A DNA stretch of 64,000 nt from Pseudogracilibacillus sp037892545 (GCF_037892545.1 NZ_JBBKBG010000001.1:186001-250000); one strand, 5' to 3'; numbered from the stretch's first letter, positions 41,695 to 50,985 are shown. Program-made: numbers and translations. The notes: generated by a model from the letters alone, not told the origin.

Positions 41695-43587
41695 CTATTT
41701 CGTCTGAAAGTCGACGAACCTGAATAAGTCACCATAAATGATTGCGTCCGAATACTGTAACTCTTTTGTAACTTTTTTCGAAACTTCAGCACAGGCTGAT
41801 TCTTCTTCTCCATACATATTTAATGCATCTATCGGTTCCCCTGTTTCACGATCATAGCAAATTTCACTAGCAAACACATAATCATCACTAATGAAATCGC
41901 CATTTCTTAGTGTAATAAATCCTTTTCGATCATCATGGAACAGGTCATTACCAAAATATAAATCATTACTCGTATCAAGACCTAAAAGCCTTAAAACAGT
42001 CGGCTTAATATCGACCTGCCCTGCTATTTTATCCATACGCTCACCATGTTCATACCCTGGAATATGAATATAAAATGGTACTCTTTGCAATTGTAATAAA
42101 TCATATGGCGTAATTTCTTCTTTATTTAAATATTGTGCCATCGCTTTATTATGGTTGGCACTAATTCCATCATGGTCTCCCATTATAATAATAATCGAAT
42201 CTTCATATAATCCATTTAATTTTAAATGCATGAAAAACTGTTCAATAGCCTCATCCATATAGCGAACGGTTGAGAAATATTGGTTTAATGTTTTAGAATT
42301 TGAATCATAGTTTGCTAACGTTTTATCTTCCTCTTCTAAATCAAAAGGAAAATGATTCGTAATCGTAATTAACTTCGCATAAAATGGTGTCTCCAACTCT
42401 TTCATATATGGAATCGTTTGTTCAAAAAACGGTTTATCTTTTAGCCCCCATCCGATGGAGTTTTCTTCTGTAACATCATAAGAATCATAATCATAAAACG
42501 TATCTATACCGAGACTTTCATACATTTGATTTCGATTCCAAAATGTTTCCGTGTTCGCATGGAAGACGACTGACTGATAACCATGTTGTTTTAATGCTTC
42601 AGGCATTGCATAATAATTGTTATCCGCGTGAGTGAAAAAGACAGCCCCACTTGCAATAGGATACAATGAATTCTCTGTAATAAACTCTGAATCAGATGTT
42701 TTCCCCTGTCCTGTTTGATGGTAAAAGTTTTCAAAATAGAATGTTCCTGGATCATCAATCAATCGGTTTAAAAATGGCGTTACTTCCTCCCCATGTAATG
42801 TATTTTCAATAACGAATGATTGCAATGATTCTGCAGAGACAAAAATAACATTTTTATCTTTCGCAATACCATATAGTGATGATTGTTCATCACTTCGCAC
42901 TTCTTCATGAATATATTTCTTAATTTCTACGAGATCATTATCATCTGCAATTACTTTTTGTGTACGCATTTTAGATTGTAATGCGGCATCATAGACATGG
43001 TAATAAAACAGGCCAATATTTTTCACTAAATATTCCCTGTCAAAGGCTCTCGATAATAATTGGGGCCTTTCCATCTCCGCTAATAAAAAGTTACCAGATA
43101 AAAGTAGCAAGGAAACAACGAGTGTAAATATTTTTTTCCGACGTGAATAAACTGGGACATAAATATTTGTTACTTTCTTCGTTATATACCAAATAATCAT
43201 CACATCAACAAAAATAAATATATCATATAGTTTAATTAACTCTAATATACTAGAAGAAAGATCTGAAATATTACTCGTTTGGAATAATTGTGGAATGGTT
43301 AAAAAGTCAGTAAAAGAGCGATAGAATACAACGTTAAAATAAATAATTATCGTTCCAATTAACGCACTATACTGAACAAATAGTTTTTGTTGTTTTTCTG
43401 TTTTAAACCATACACTCAGTCCAAAAAATATAATGGATGCGATAAATGGGTTGATGAAAATAATAATTTCCTGCAATAGATTGTCAAGTTCAATATCAAA
43501 AACAAAACGATAAACGACATACGTTTTAAAACCGAACAATAATGCAGCAAGGACAAAAAGTGGTACTTTCCTTCGCCGATGTAGCAT
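41695..43587 (-). CDS. yqgS: LTA synthase-family protein (YqgS type)
   Basis: Polyglycerolphosphate synthase or primase of lipoteichoic acid. 630 residues: five N-terminal membrane helices (about 1-200), then an extracytoplasmic sulfatase-fold domain with the nucleophile threonine in GQGKTSDSEF, FVSAESLQSF metal ligand region and GDHDG. The ATG at 43587 has AGGAGG 6 nt upstream. It lies where B. subtilis has yqgS; glcK, next to yqgQ there, is missing. Confidence 0.92.
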   Translation of the reverse strand: MLHRRRKVPLFVLAALLFGFKTYVVYRFVFDIELDNLLQEIIIFINPFIASIIFFGLSVWFKTEKQQKLFVQYSALIGTIIIYFNVVFYRSFTDFLTIPQLFQTSNISDLSSSILELIKLYDIFIFVDVMIIWYITKKVTNIYVPVYSRRKKIFTLVVSLLLLSGNFLLAEMERPQLLSRAFDREYLVKNIGLFYYHVYDAALQSKMRTQKVIADDNDLVEIKKYIHEEVRSDEQSSLYGIAKDKNVIFVSAESLQSFVIENTLHGEEVTPFLNRLIDDPGTFYFENFYHQTGQGKTSDSEFITENSLYPIASGAVFFTHADNNYYAMPEALKQHGYQSVVFHANTETFWNRNQMYESLGIDTFYDYDSYDVTEENSIGWGLKDKPFFEQTIPYMKELETPFYAKLITITNHFPFDLEEEDKTLANYDSNSKTLNQYFSTVRYMDEAIEQFFMHLKLNGLYEDSIIIIMGDHDGISANHNKAMAQYLNKEEITPYDLLQLQRVPFYIHIPGYEHGERMDKIAGQVDIKPTVLRLLGLDTSNDLYFGNDLFHDDRKGFITLRNGDFISDDYVFASEICYDRETGEPIDALNMYGEEESACAEVSKKVTKELQYSDAIIYGDLFRFVDFQTK

Positions 43588-43651
43588 AATAATCCTCCTA
43601 CAGACATACTCATTCATATGATTGATTCCCGAATTGTGTTTGTTTAAAACA

Positions 43652-43849
43652 TTACAATTTCTTTACAATTCTCATCTCTTTTCGAATTAATAATATTGCT
43701 TGTTGATATATTGTCATTGATATTAACTTTGCATCGTATAAATTTTTAACTTCTTCCTGCATTAAATCTAAGTCTGCGATCCGATCTTTCGTATAGATAA
43801 AAATTCCAAATCTTTTTAACAGTTGTTGGACATCATACATCGTTTCCAT
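43652..43849 (-). CDS. yqgQ: DUF910 protein YqgQ
   Basis: 65-residue helical protein beginning METMYDVQQLLKRFGIFIYTK, matching YqgQ. Function unknown. ATG start with GGTGGTGATGATGG upstream. In B. subtilis it is followed by the glucokinase gene; here the LTA synthase gene follows after 64 nt. Confidence 0.9.
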   Translation of the reverse strand: METMYDVQQLLKRFGIFIYTKDRIADLDLMQEEVKNLYDAKLISMTIYQQAILLIRKEMRIVKKL

Positions 43850-43940
43850 CCATCATCACCACCTTACATAATCACATGAAATCCTTACACACAGAATGTT
43901 TTCACCAGAGGAAAAAAACATATTTATTGAGGTTGATTTT

Positions 43941-44729
43941 ATGTATAAAAAAGTTACTTCTTTATTCATTATCATACAAATATTTATCCTTTTTTTCATC
44001 TATGAACATAACACAATGGAAACCATTACATATTTTCCTGAAGACCCGCATGTAACGATGACTGAAGCGTCATCTGTAATTCAATTACATAATAATAATT
44101 TACTGATTCAGGTCCAATCAAAAACGAATACTCCAGTACGGTTAAGACAAGATGTTTTTATCGTTTTTATTCATATGTATGTAAAAGGAATCGGAAACAT
44201 TTGGAAGGAAAACATAGATGAACTGAAAATGGAACAATCAGTTTTATTAACAAAAAACAGCCCTATTGATGTGCTTTCATACCATTATGGTGAGGTCGTA
44301 CGAGATGAAGCATTTACTTCTATTGGAAAAATGTCCTACCAATCATCATTTTTTAACGGAGACACCTTACAAAATCGAACAACATTTGCTGATGAACAGA
44401 CAAAAATGAAATATATGTATAAAATGAATTCCATTTTACAAAGACTACAGATTGATCCAAATTTATATCATACATTCCCTTTAATTGATTTGCCATTATA
44501 TGAACAAACCCCATTCCCAAACATGAACCAAAACGATACAGATATTATCATTGGCCATCTTTGGGAAGGGCTGTATAAAAATTATATCATTCCAATGACA
44601 GAGATGAAAAATATAGAGAAGAGCCTCATGCCTCTTATATTAATTGATAAAAATAAGGAACATTTACTCGTCGTCTATACAATCAATGGAAAAGAAAAAA
44701 TATTACGGCAAAATTTGCATCCCAATTAA
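43941..44729 (+). CDS. Membrane-anchored protein of unknown function
   Basis: 262 residues with one N-terminal hydrophobic segment (about 6-24) that could be a signal anchor, then an exterior mixed alpha/beta region with no recognised motif and no cysteine. The ATG at 43941 is chosen because GAGGTTG lies about 8 nt upstream. Divergent from yqgQ and convergent with the rhomboid gene, whose last 27 nt it overlaps on the opposite strand. I do not recognise the family. Confidence 0.7.
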   Translation: MYKKVTSLFIIIQIFILFFIYEHNTMETITYFPEDPHVTMTEASSVIQLHNNNLLIQVQSKTNTPVRLRQDVFIVFIHMYVKGIGNIWKENIDELKMEQSVLLTKNSPIDVLSYHYGEVVRDEAFTSIGKMSYQSSFFNGDTLQNRTTFADEQTKMKYMYKMNSILQRLQIDPNLYHTFPLIDLPLYEQTPFPNMNQNDTDIIIGHLWEGLYKNYIIPMTEMKNIEKSLMPLILIDKNKEHLLVVYTINGKEKILRQNLHPN

Positions 44730-45884
44730 ATACATACATAATGCTATCAAAACATACAATGAAAAACTTACTATTTGTAATCGAACAGATTTTTTATACG
44801 GTAATGTTGCCATCATCGCGGCCAAAAATCCACCGATTAGTCCGCCGATATGTGCTCCAATATCGATTTGTGGAACAATTATACCTAATATAATATTTAC
44901 AATCAAAAGGAACATAAACTGGTTTCCAATTGTTCGAATGAATAGCTCTCGATATTTTGTTCCAAAATATAATAATGCCCCGAACAAGCCAAATATGCCA
45001 CCTGAGGCACCGGCCGATATTGCATCTGTAAAAACAAAGCTAGCCATATTTCCTAAGAATAAAGCTAAAAAGTAAATAATGAAAAAGCTTTTGGAACCAT
45101 AAATTCGTTCGACAAATTGGCCGATATAATATAATGCTAGCATATTAATAAAAAAGTGGATAAATCCAATATGAATAAAAGCCGCCGTGAATAAACGCCA
45201 CCATTCTCCTTCTAGAATAGCTTCATTATATTTTGCACCGTACTTAATTAATACGTCTTGATTCATACTTCCACCATTATTTTCTATAAATAAAAAAACA
45301 CATAAATTCAATAGGAGAAAAATGTATGTTAAAAAAGGTTTCCCATATGTAAAAACGTCACGAATTTCTTTGTTTTTCTCATATATTTGTCTTTGTAAGT
45401 ACATTTTATAAATACGAACTTTATATTGTAATAGGGAAAAATCATTTACATCAAACTGAAAAGGTTCTGTATTCACATCGTGCAAAAATCGTCTCTTTTC
45501 ATCAAACTCGTTCGTATCCGTAATATAATATACATTCATTTTTATTTTTTGATTTTGTGTCGTAACTATTGGTGTTGGTAATGGATCGGTGGCATCAATT
45601 GGTTTTTTATCAGCAATATATACATTGTAAATATCGATTTTTTTCGTCCGAAAAATACGCCTCATCGATGTAATTCTTTTAAAAACGGTCGCAATATCTT
45701 TTTTCACATGATTTTGCCAATCGAATTGTTTTAATAGAAAACGGATCACGGTCGTCTTTCCACGTTCTTTCTTCTGCACCCACGCCTCATTCCGCTTAAT
45801 ATTTATATGGACCATCTCATATTGCTCATTTTTTACAAGTTCGAATAATGTATGATACATAAAATATTGATTTGTAATCGACAT
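44703..45884 (-). CDS. gluP: Rhomboid intramembrane serine protease (YqgP/GluP)
   Basis: 393 residues: a soluble N-terminal domain (about 1-165) and a six- or seven-helix rhomboid core with the catalytic serine in GASGGIFGLFGAL and histidine in DIGAHIGGLIGGF, plus the HIGFIHFFINMLALYYIG loop. B. subtilis YqgP is about 507 residues and ends with TPR repeats; those are absent here, the protein stopping just after the last helix. ATG start. The 3' end overlaps the convergent unknown gene. Confidence 0.92.
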   Translation of the reverse strand: MSITNQYFMYHTLFELVKNEQYEMVHINIKRNEAWVQKKERGKTTVIRFLLKQFDWQNHVKKDIATVFKRITSMRRIFRTKKIDIYNVYIADKKPIDATDPLPTPIVTTQNQKIKMNVYYITDTNEFDEKRRFLHDVNTEPFQFDVNDFSLLQYKVRIYKMYLQRQIYEKNKEIRDVFTYGKPFLTYIFLLLNLCVFLFIENNGGSMNQDVLIKYGAKYNEAILEGEWWRLFTAAFIHIGFIHFFINMLALYYIGQFVERIYGSKSFFIIYFLALFLGNMASFVFTDAISAGASGGIFGLFGALLYFGTKYRELFIRTIGNQFMFLLIVNIILGIIVPQIDIGAHIGGLIGGFLAAMMATLPYKKSVRLQIVSFSLYVLIALCMYLIGMQILP

Positions 45885-45904
45885 ATGTCACCTACTTCCC
45901 TTGC

Positions 45905-46471
45905 TTAAACACTAAGCGTTTTCCAAACTTTATCTTCTGTAACGATATATTGCACGGGTATGTCATGCGCTTCTACCGGAAGGTCTTTTCTCAGTTGTTG
46001 TTCGCTTGCAAAGGAGACCGTTGTTTTATCATACTTCATGAGAAAACGATCATAATAGCCACCACCAAATCCTATTCGATAACCAGCAACATTAAATACA
46101 ATACCTGGTACGATAAGAAGCTCAATATCTTCTTGTGCAACAGGTGTAGTCAATGATGTATTAGGTTCGAGAATGTTGGCATGACCTTTTGTTACATGTG
46201 CAAAATTTTTCAATTCATAAAATTGCATCGACTTATCATCCGTATGGACCTTTGGAACAACGACTCTTTTTCCCTTTTCCCATAAAAATTGAATGATATT
46301 TCTCGTTTCCCATTCAAAACGATGAGAAATTGTAATGCCAATTGTAGTAGGTTTAATCCATAGATTAGATTTTTTAAATTGCTCTAATAATGATGTTTCA
46401 ATGGCCTTTTTTTCTTCTTTTGATAATAAAGATAATTTCTCTATCATATTCGTTCGTATTGTTTGTTTCAT
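45905..46471 (-). CDS. yqgN: 5-formyltetrahydrofolate cyclo-ligase
   Basis: Converts 5-formyl-THF to methenyl-THF with ATP. 188 residues ending in the conserved LLIVPGIVFNVAGYRIGFGGGYYDRF phosphate-binding region, written here in two parts. N-terminal helix with LSLLSKEEKKAIETSLL. ATG start. It lies between rpmG and the rhomboid gene, as in B. subtilis. Confidence 0.93.
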   Translation of the reverse strand: MKQTIRTNMIEKLSLLSKEEKKAIETSLLEQFKKSNLWIKPTTIGITISHRFEWETRNIIQFLWEKGKRVVVPKVHTDDKSMQFYELKNFAHVTKGHANILEPNTSLTTPVAQEDIELLIVPGIVFNVAGYRIGFGGGYYDRFLMKYDKTTVSFASEQQLRKDLPVEAHDIPVQYIVTEDKVWKTLSV

Positions 46472-46532
46472 TTCATGTCACCTCACTCCATTATAACTTA
46501 CTACGTGAGTGAAGAAAATAAAAGTAGACAAC

Positions 46533-46566
46533 AAAAAAACTCTTTCCAAATATCGGGAAGAGTTTT
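46533..46566 (-). terminator. Terminator after rpmG
   Basis: AAAACTCTTCCC/GGGAAGAGTTTT-like arms (one mismatch) around a short loop, followed on the minus strand by TTTTTG. Confidence 0.8.
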
Positions 46567-46576
46567 ATCGTACAAC

Positions 46577-46728
46577 TTATTTTGTTTCACGGTGAAGCGT
46601 ATGCTTTCTTAAACGTGGGCTATATTTCATTAATTCAATACGCTCAGTGTTATTTCGATTGTTTTTAGTAGTAATATAATTACGATCGCCTGTTTCAGTA
46701 CAAGCTAATGTGATGTTAACACGCATTT
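46577..46728 (-). pseudogene. rpmGA: 50S ribosomal protein L33, frameshifted
   Basis: The minus strand starts MRVNITLACTETGDRN and, in another frame, continues YITTKNNRNNTERIELMKYS then PRLRKHTLHRETK-stop, an L33 of the zinc-free type (one cysteine instead of four). The two parts are separated by two extra bases in AATATTATATT (about 46671-46684), where AATTATATT would keep the frame. The start frame ends at TAA (46632-46630) after 32 codons. GGAGGG precedes the ATG and a terminator follows, so the locus is otherwise intact. It may be a true pseudogene with another rpmG copy elsewhere, or a sequence error. Confidence 0.85.
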
Positions 46729-46888
46729 TCAACCCTCCAACTCCATAAATAGTTACCTTACTAATAATAACAGATTAACAAAAATCGTGCAATACTTATT
46801 TAAGTTTTAAAATTAGGTTACAATTGTTGTTTTGCCTACAAAAAAATTATTTTTCTTGTATAATAAAATAGAGACTGGAGGTAGAAAG

Positions 46889-47263
46889 ATGGGGTACATT
46901 TTTGGAACAATTATCGTAATTGCAATCATTTTATTCATTATATCCTTTTTCATGAATGATAAGTATAATGAAATTGAAAGTGAATTAGAGCAATTATCGA
47001 TACAATCAATGCAAGATACGTATCAACTAAGAAAAAAACTCGAAGTACTTGAAGAAGAGTTATTAACAGGACAAGTTGTTACACCAAGTCACAAAGAAGA
47101 GGTAGAAGTAGCAACAGAAATTCCATCTTCACTGAAAAATAAGCCTTTACTGTTACAAAAAGTATATCACTTACAACAACAAGGCTATTCAGTAGAAGAC
47201 ATTGCACAACAAACTGATTTAACTACCCATGATATCCAAACAATTTTAAAAAACAAATTATAG
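46889..47263 (+). CDS. Single-pass membrane protein with C-terminal HTH-like motif
   Basis: 124 residues: N-terminal membrane helix (about 3-22), a helical and probably coiled-coil stretch (about 25-62), a variable linker, and a C-terminal segment QQGYSVEDIAQQTDLTTHDI that resembles a sigma-region-4-like helix-turn-helix. The ATG at 46889 has GGAGG 7 nt upstream. It is followed 13 nt later by the MltG-like gene, likely one operon. I do not recognise a specific family; the layout is similar to SwrB or YqzD-type small proteins. Confidence 0.75.
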   Translation: MGYIFGTIIVIAIILFIISFFMNDKYNEIESELEQLSIQSMQDTYQLRKKLEVLEEELLTGQVVTPSHKEEVEVATEIPSSLKNKPLLLQKVYHLQQQGYSVEDIAQQTDLTTHDIQTILKNKL

Positions 47264-47276
47264 TAAGGGGATAAAT

Positions 47277-47879
47277 ATGAAACAACCTATGCGCTTTTTT
47301 GCTATTGGATTATTTACTGCAGCTATATTAATGTTTGGGTATTATTCATTGTTTGATCAAAGCACTGCTGTAGAGAACGCACCAGTAGAAGATTTAATTG
47401 CTCAAGTAGAAGATGAAGGGTATAGAGTCATTACGGAAGAAGAATTTATCACTTTTTCTTTACTAGATTTAGACGAAGCAGACGTAAAAGATAAACAAGT
47501 GGAAAAAGAAGATAAAAAGAAAGATTCTAAAAAAGAATCCGATTCTTCTAAAGAAGAAAAGAAAGACTCTAAAGATTCATCTTCTGATAAAAAGAAAGAT
47601 GAAAAAGAGGAAAAGAAATCTTCTGATGATAAAAAGGAAAAAAGTAAAAAGAAAAAATCTAAAACGATTACTATTACTACCAACGAAGGTGTCGTTACAG
47701 AAGATATAGCAGATATGTTATATAATGAAAAAGTAATTGATGATAAACAAAAATTCCAAGATTATATGGAAGACAATGATTATAGCCCTTACATTCAAAT
47801 AGGTACATTTAAAGTGAAAAAAGATATGAGTTTCAAGGAATTAGCTGAAATTTTCACAACATATCCAGGCAGTAATTAA
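47277..47879 (+). CDS. MltG/YceG-like small membrane protein (YqzC-like)
   Basis: 200 residues: one N-terminal membrane helix (about 8-26), an extremely charged K/D/E/S linker (about 70-135), and a C-terminal domain (EDIADMLYNEKVIDDKQKF, then YIQIGTFKVKKDMSFKELAEI) resembling the LysM-like subdomain of MltG. The catalytic transglycosylase part is missing, so enzyme activity is unlikely. It may bind peptidoglycan. ATG start with AAGGGG upstream. The linker is unusually low in complexity. Confidence 0.78.
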   Translation: MKQPMRFFAIGLFTAAILMFGYYSLFDQSTAVENAPVEDLIAQVEDEGYRVITEEEFITFSLLDLDEADVKDKQVEKEDKKKDSKKESDSSKEEKKDSKDSSSDKKKDEKEEKKSSDDKKEKSKKKKSKTITITTNEGVVTEDIADMLYNEKVIDDKQKFQDYMEDNDYSPYIQIGTFKVKKDMSFKELAEIFTTYPGSN

Positions 47880-47913
47880 AAGAACATCCGTGTTTGAGCT
47901 TAGTTAAAAACAT

Positions 47914-47953
47914 AGAAAAGACTTCGATAATTGATTTTATCGAAGTCTTTTCT
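47914..47953 (+). terminator. Terminator after the MltG-like gene
   Basis: Perfect arms AGAAAAGACTTCGATAA and TTATCGAAGTCTTTTCT with a 6-nt loop. Confidence 0.85.
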
Positions 47954-47974
47954 ATTAGATTATGTAAATCAAAA

Positions 47975-48015
47975 CGGTCCTATCTATCTTTTTATGATAG
48001 ACAGGACCATTTTAT
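47975..48015. terminator. Second hairpin, terminator of pbpA
   Basis: GGTCCTaTCTATC and GATAGAcAGGACC arms flank a T/A loop with T runs on both outer sides. About 20 nt past the pbpA stop on the minus strand. Confidence 0.8.
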
Positions 48016-48035
48016 TATATTTGGCTCTAGTTCAT

Positions 48036-50111
48036 TTATTCCTCATCTTCTTTATCCTCTGTTTCTTTTCCTTCAAAGTAAGTATCTAAAATTCGTCTTC
48101 CAATATTATGGTTAATATTATTTCCAGAACTTTTACTTAAGTTAGGGATAATCACTGCAAAAGCAACCTCAGGATCATCATAAGGTGCATACCCTGCTAA
48201 AGATAAGTTTTCTGTATCTGCCGCTTTATAAAAGTCGCCATTATCTTTCTGTAAAAACACTTCGTTCTCTGCAGTACCTGTTTTTCCAGCAGCACGATAT
48301 TTTGTACTAGCCCAACTAGAGTGACCGGTACCACCTGCTTCATTAAATACTTTATAAAAACCATCTTGCACACGTTTAATATTATCTTGAGACATACTTA
48401 ATTCATTTAATATTTTCGTATGGTTTACTTTATAAACTGGCCCTAATCCGTCAGATGATTCGGCCGGAGAGCGAATTTCTTTTACAAATGAAGGTTGGAT
48501 TCTTTTACCGCCATTTGCAATCGTACTAATATATTGTCCTAATTGTAAAGTTGTATACGTATCGTACTGACCAATACTTAAGTCCATTAGTTTACCTGGT
48601 AATAATTCTGGACCAACATAACCTGTTGATTCAAACGGAAAGTCAATACCAGTTTTAACGCCTAAACCAAACTCTTGGAAATAATTTCGCATTGTTTGCA
48701 TCCCTTCAGGATTAAACGTAGGGCTTCCCCCATTCGGGAAAGGTAAACGATAATCTCCACCAAGTCTTAAAGCTACATAGAACATATAGACGTTGGATGA
48801 TCGTTTCAATGCTGAAATATCATTTACAGACCCAAGCACACTATATGATCCTTTTGGTTTCGTCCCTTTAATAACGATTGGACTATCATAAATCGTTTGA
48901 CCTGGAGTAAATACTCCTGAATCTAATCCCGCTAATACAGTTGCACCCTTTACAGTCGATCCTGGACGATGTGCATCATAAAGGACTTTATGTGGTGTGT
49001 TTTCATATTTTCCCGTTTCTTTATTATAATGCTGTCCACTTAATGCAAGTATTTCTCCTGTTTTTGGATTCATTACAACAGCTAATGCATCTTCTAAATA
49101 AGTATTTCCGCGACTTTTCGCTGCTTTTAATTCTTGTAAAACAATTTTATCTACTTTCTTCTGAAAATCCATATCAATGGAGAGTACTAAATCTTTTCCT
49201 CTTTCACCAGGAACCATCACTTCTGTTCCAATGATTTGACCTGTTTTCGTTGTCGTATACTTTACTTTTTCTTTTCTTCCTCTTAACAGGTCCTCATATT
49301 GTTCTTCTAAACCACTCTTTCCAACACGATCATTTCGATTATATCCCCGTGTTAAATAATAATCTTCTTTTTCAGCAGGAATACCTTCGTCTTGTGATGT
49401 AATAGAACCAATAATAGATCGTAAAGTATCTTTATATTTATACTGTCTCTCCCAGTCTGTTGAAGTATTAATTCCAGGTAATTCAGATAAATTTTCAGCA
49501 ATTTTAGCATATTCATCCATAGAAATATTTTCATTTTTAATTACTTCTGGAGTTAATGCATACGCTTTATCTAATTGACGTTTTATTGCAATAACTTGTA
49601 ATTCCTCATCTGTAAAATCATCGATTTCATCATCTTTAATTCTTTCTAACATTAAATCATATTGTTCTTTATCATCTAATTCTTCTACTTCTTCATCAGA
49701 TAATCTAGCAAAAACATCCTCTGTATTTTTTAAATAAAAATATTCTTTTCTTTCACGTTCTCTTATTTTATCGATTTCTTTCTTATCCATCGTCATATAC
49801 TCAGTTAGTTTTTCTGCTAATTTTAATTTATCTTCTGCTTGTACTCGTTTTGGTGGTGTATATGTTATCGAATAAAGTGGCTCATTATCTACAACTATAT
49901 TTCCATTTCTGTCTAAAATTTTACCACGTGGTACTGGTCGTTTAGATATATCTTGTACAGTACGATCAATTTCCTCTTGATAACTTGAACCGTCTAATAT
50001 TTGTACAACTCCAAGTTGAATGACTAAAACGGCAAACAATAAAAATATAACGAAAAACGTAATATTTAATCGCAAGGGAATTCGAGATTTTTTATCTTTT
50101 TGTTGATTCAT
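48036..50111 (-). CDS. pbpA: Class B penicillin-binding protein (PbpA/PBP2A type)
   Basis: Transpeptidase for cell-wall synthesis. 691 residues: an N-terminal membrane anchor (about 17-37), a dimerisation domain with RPVPRGKILDRNG, and a transpeptidase domain with active serine in PGSTVKG, SSN and KTGTAE. The place next to sodA matches B. subtilis pbpA. ATG start. A C-terminal acidic tail (EGKETEDKEDEE) is present. Confidence 0.93.
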   Translation of the reverse strand: MNQQKDKKSRIPLRLNITFFVIFLLFAVLVIQLGVVQILDGSSYQEEIDRTVQDISKRPVPRGKILDRNGNIVVDNEPLYSITYTPPKRVQAEDKLKLAEKLTEYMTMDKKEIDKIRERERKEYFYLKNTEDVFARLSDEEVEELDDKEQYDLMLERIKDDEIDDFTDEELQVIAIKRQLDKAYALTPEVIKNENISMDEYAKIAENLSELPGINTSTDWERQYKYKDTLRSIIGSITSQDEGIPAEKEDYYLTRGYNRNDRVGKSGLEEQYEDLLRGRKEKVKYTTTKTGQIIGTEVMVPGERGKDLVLSIDMDFQKKVDKIVLQELKAAKSRGNTYLEDALAVVMNPKTGEILALSGQHYNKETGKYENTPHKVLYDAHRPGSTVKGATVLAGLDSGVFTPGQTIYDSPIVIKGTKPKGSYSVLGSVNDISALKRSSNVYMFYVALRLGGDYRLPFPNGGSPTFNPEGMQTMRNYFQEFGLGVKTGIDFPFESTGYVGPELLPGKLMDLSIGQYDTYTTLQLGQYISTIANGGKRIQPSFVKEIRSPAESSDGLGPVYKVNHTKILNELSMSQDNIKRVQDGFYKVFNEAGGTGHSSWASTKYRAAGKTGTAENEVFLQKDNGDFYKAADTENLSLAGYAPYDDPEVAFAVIIPNLSKSSGNNINHNIGRRILDTYFEGKETEDKEDEE

Positions 50112-50200
50112 TGCTCATATCTCCCTATATAATATAATCATTTCACAACTTCTTATTATATCATTATTTTTCAAAAAACGATATATGAAACAGCATAAAA

Positions 50201-50232
50201 AAAACACGAAACAAATTTGTTTCGTGTTTTTA
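50201..50232 (-). terminator. Terminator of sodA
   Basis: Perfect palindrome AAAACACGAAACAAATTTGTTTCGTGTTTT with T tail on the minus strand, 10 nt past the sodA stop. Confidence 0.88.
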
Positions 50233-50240
50233 TGATTTAA

Positions 50241-50852
50241 TTATTTAGCTGCATCGTAATTTTTAGCAACTTCATCCCAGTTTACAACATTCCAGAATGC
50301 TTTTGCATATTCAGGACGTCTATTTTGATAGTTTAAGTAGTATGCGTGCTCCCATACGTCTAAACCTAAAATAGGAGTTTGTCCTTCCATAATTGGAGAG
50401 TCTTGATTTGGTGTGCTCGTTACTTCTAATTCGCCATTGTTTAGTACTAACCAAGCCCAGCCAGATCCGAATCTTGTAGCTGCAGCTTTTTCAAAAGTTT
50501 CTTTAAAAGCGTCAAAGCTTCCAAATTTCTCATTAATTTTGTCAGCTAGTTCTCCTGTTGGCTCTCCACCACCATTTGGTGATAGGATTGTCCAGAATAA
50601 GCTATGGTTTGCATGTCCACCACCATTGTTACGAACTGCTGTACGAATCTCTTCAGGTAATGCGTTTAAATCACTAATTAATTCATCTAATGATTTATTT
50701 TGTAAGTCCGCATGACCTTCTAGTGCAGCGTTTAAGTTTGTAACGTATGTGTTATGGTGCTTCGTATGGTGAATGTTCATCGTTTCTTTGTCGATTGATG
50801 GCTCCAATGCATCATATGCATATGGTAATTCAGGTAATGTAAATGTTGACAT
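50241..50852 (-). CDS. sodA: Manganese/iron superoxide dismutase
   Basis: Converts superoxide to hydrogen peroxide and oxygen. 203 residues with metal ligands in IHHTKHHNTY, NHSLFW, and the signature DVWEHAYY. The GGGHANHS and GSGWAWL segments are typical of the Mn form. ATG with AGGAGAGG upstream. Confidence 0.97.
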   Translation of the reverse strand: MSTFTLPELPYAYDALEPSIDKETMNIHHTKHHNTYVTNLNAALEGHADLQNKSLDELISDLNALPEEIRTAVRNNGGGHANHSLFWTILSPNGGGEPTGELADKINEKFGSFDAFKETFEKAAATRFGSGWAWLVLNNGELEVTSTPNQDSPIMEGQTPILGLDVWEHAYYLNYQNRRPEYAKAFWNVVNWDEVAKNYDAAK

Positions 50853-50954
50853 AATTAATTCCTCTCCTTTTTAAATTGAATTGCTTACATATTAAGATTA
50901 TCAAACGTTTTCATCCCGTGCAAATATTACGCCTAATAATTTCTAGAGAAAAAT

Positions 50955-50984
50955 AAAAACCAAGCAATGATTTGCTTGGTTTTT
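50955..50984 (-). terminator. Terminator of the tRNA cluster
   Basis: Arms AAAAACCAAGCAA and TTGCTTGGTTTTT immediately after tRNA-Phe. Confidence 0.88.
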
Positions 50985-50985
50985 A

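Noticed and set aside
47402..47683. Serine/phenylalanine-rich frame on the minus strand
   Set aside because: Antisense of the lysine/aspartate-rich linker of the MltG-like protein.
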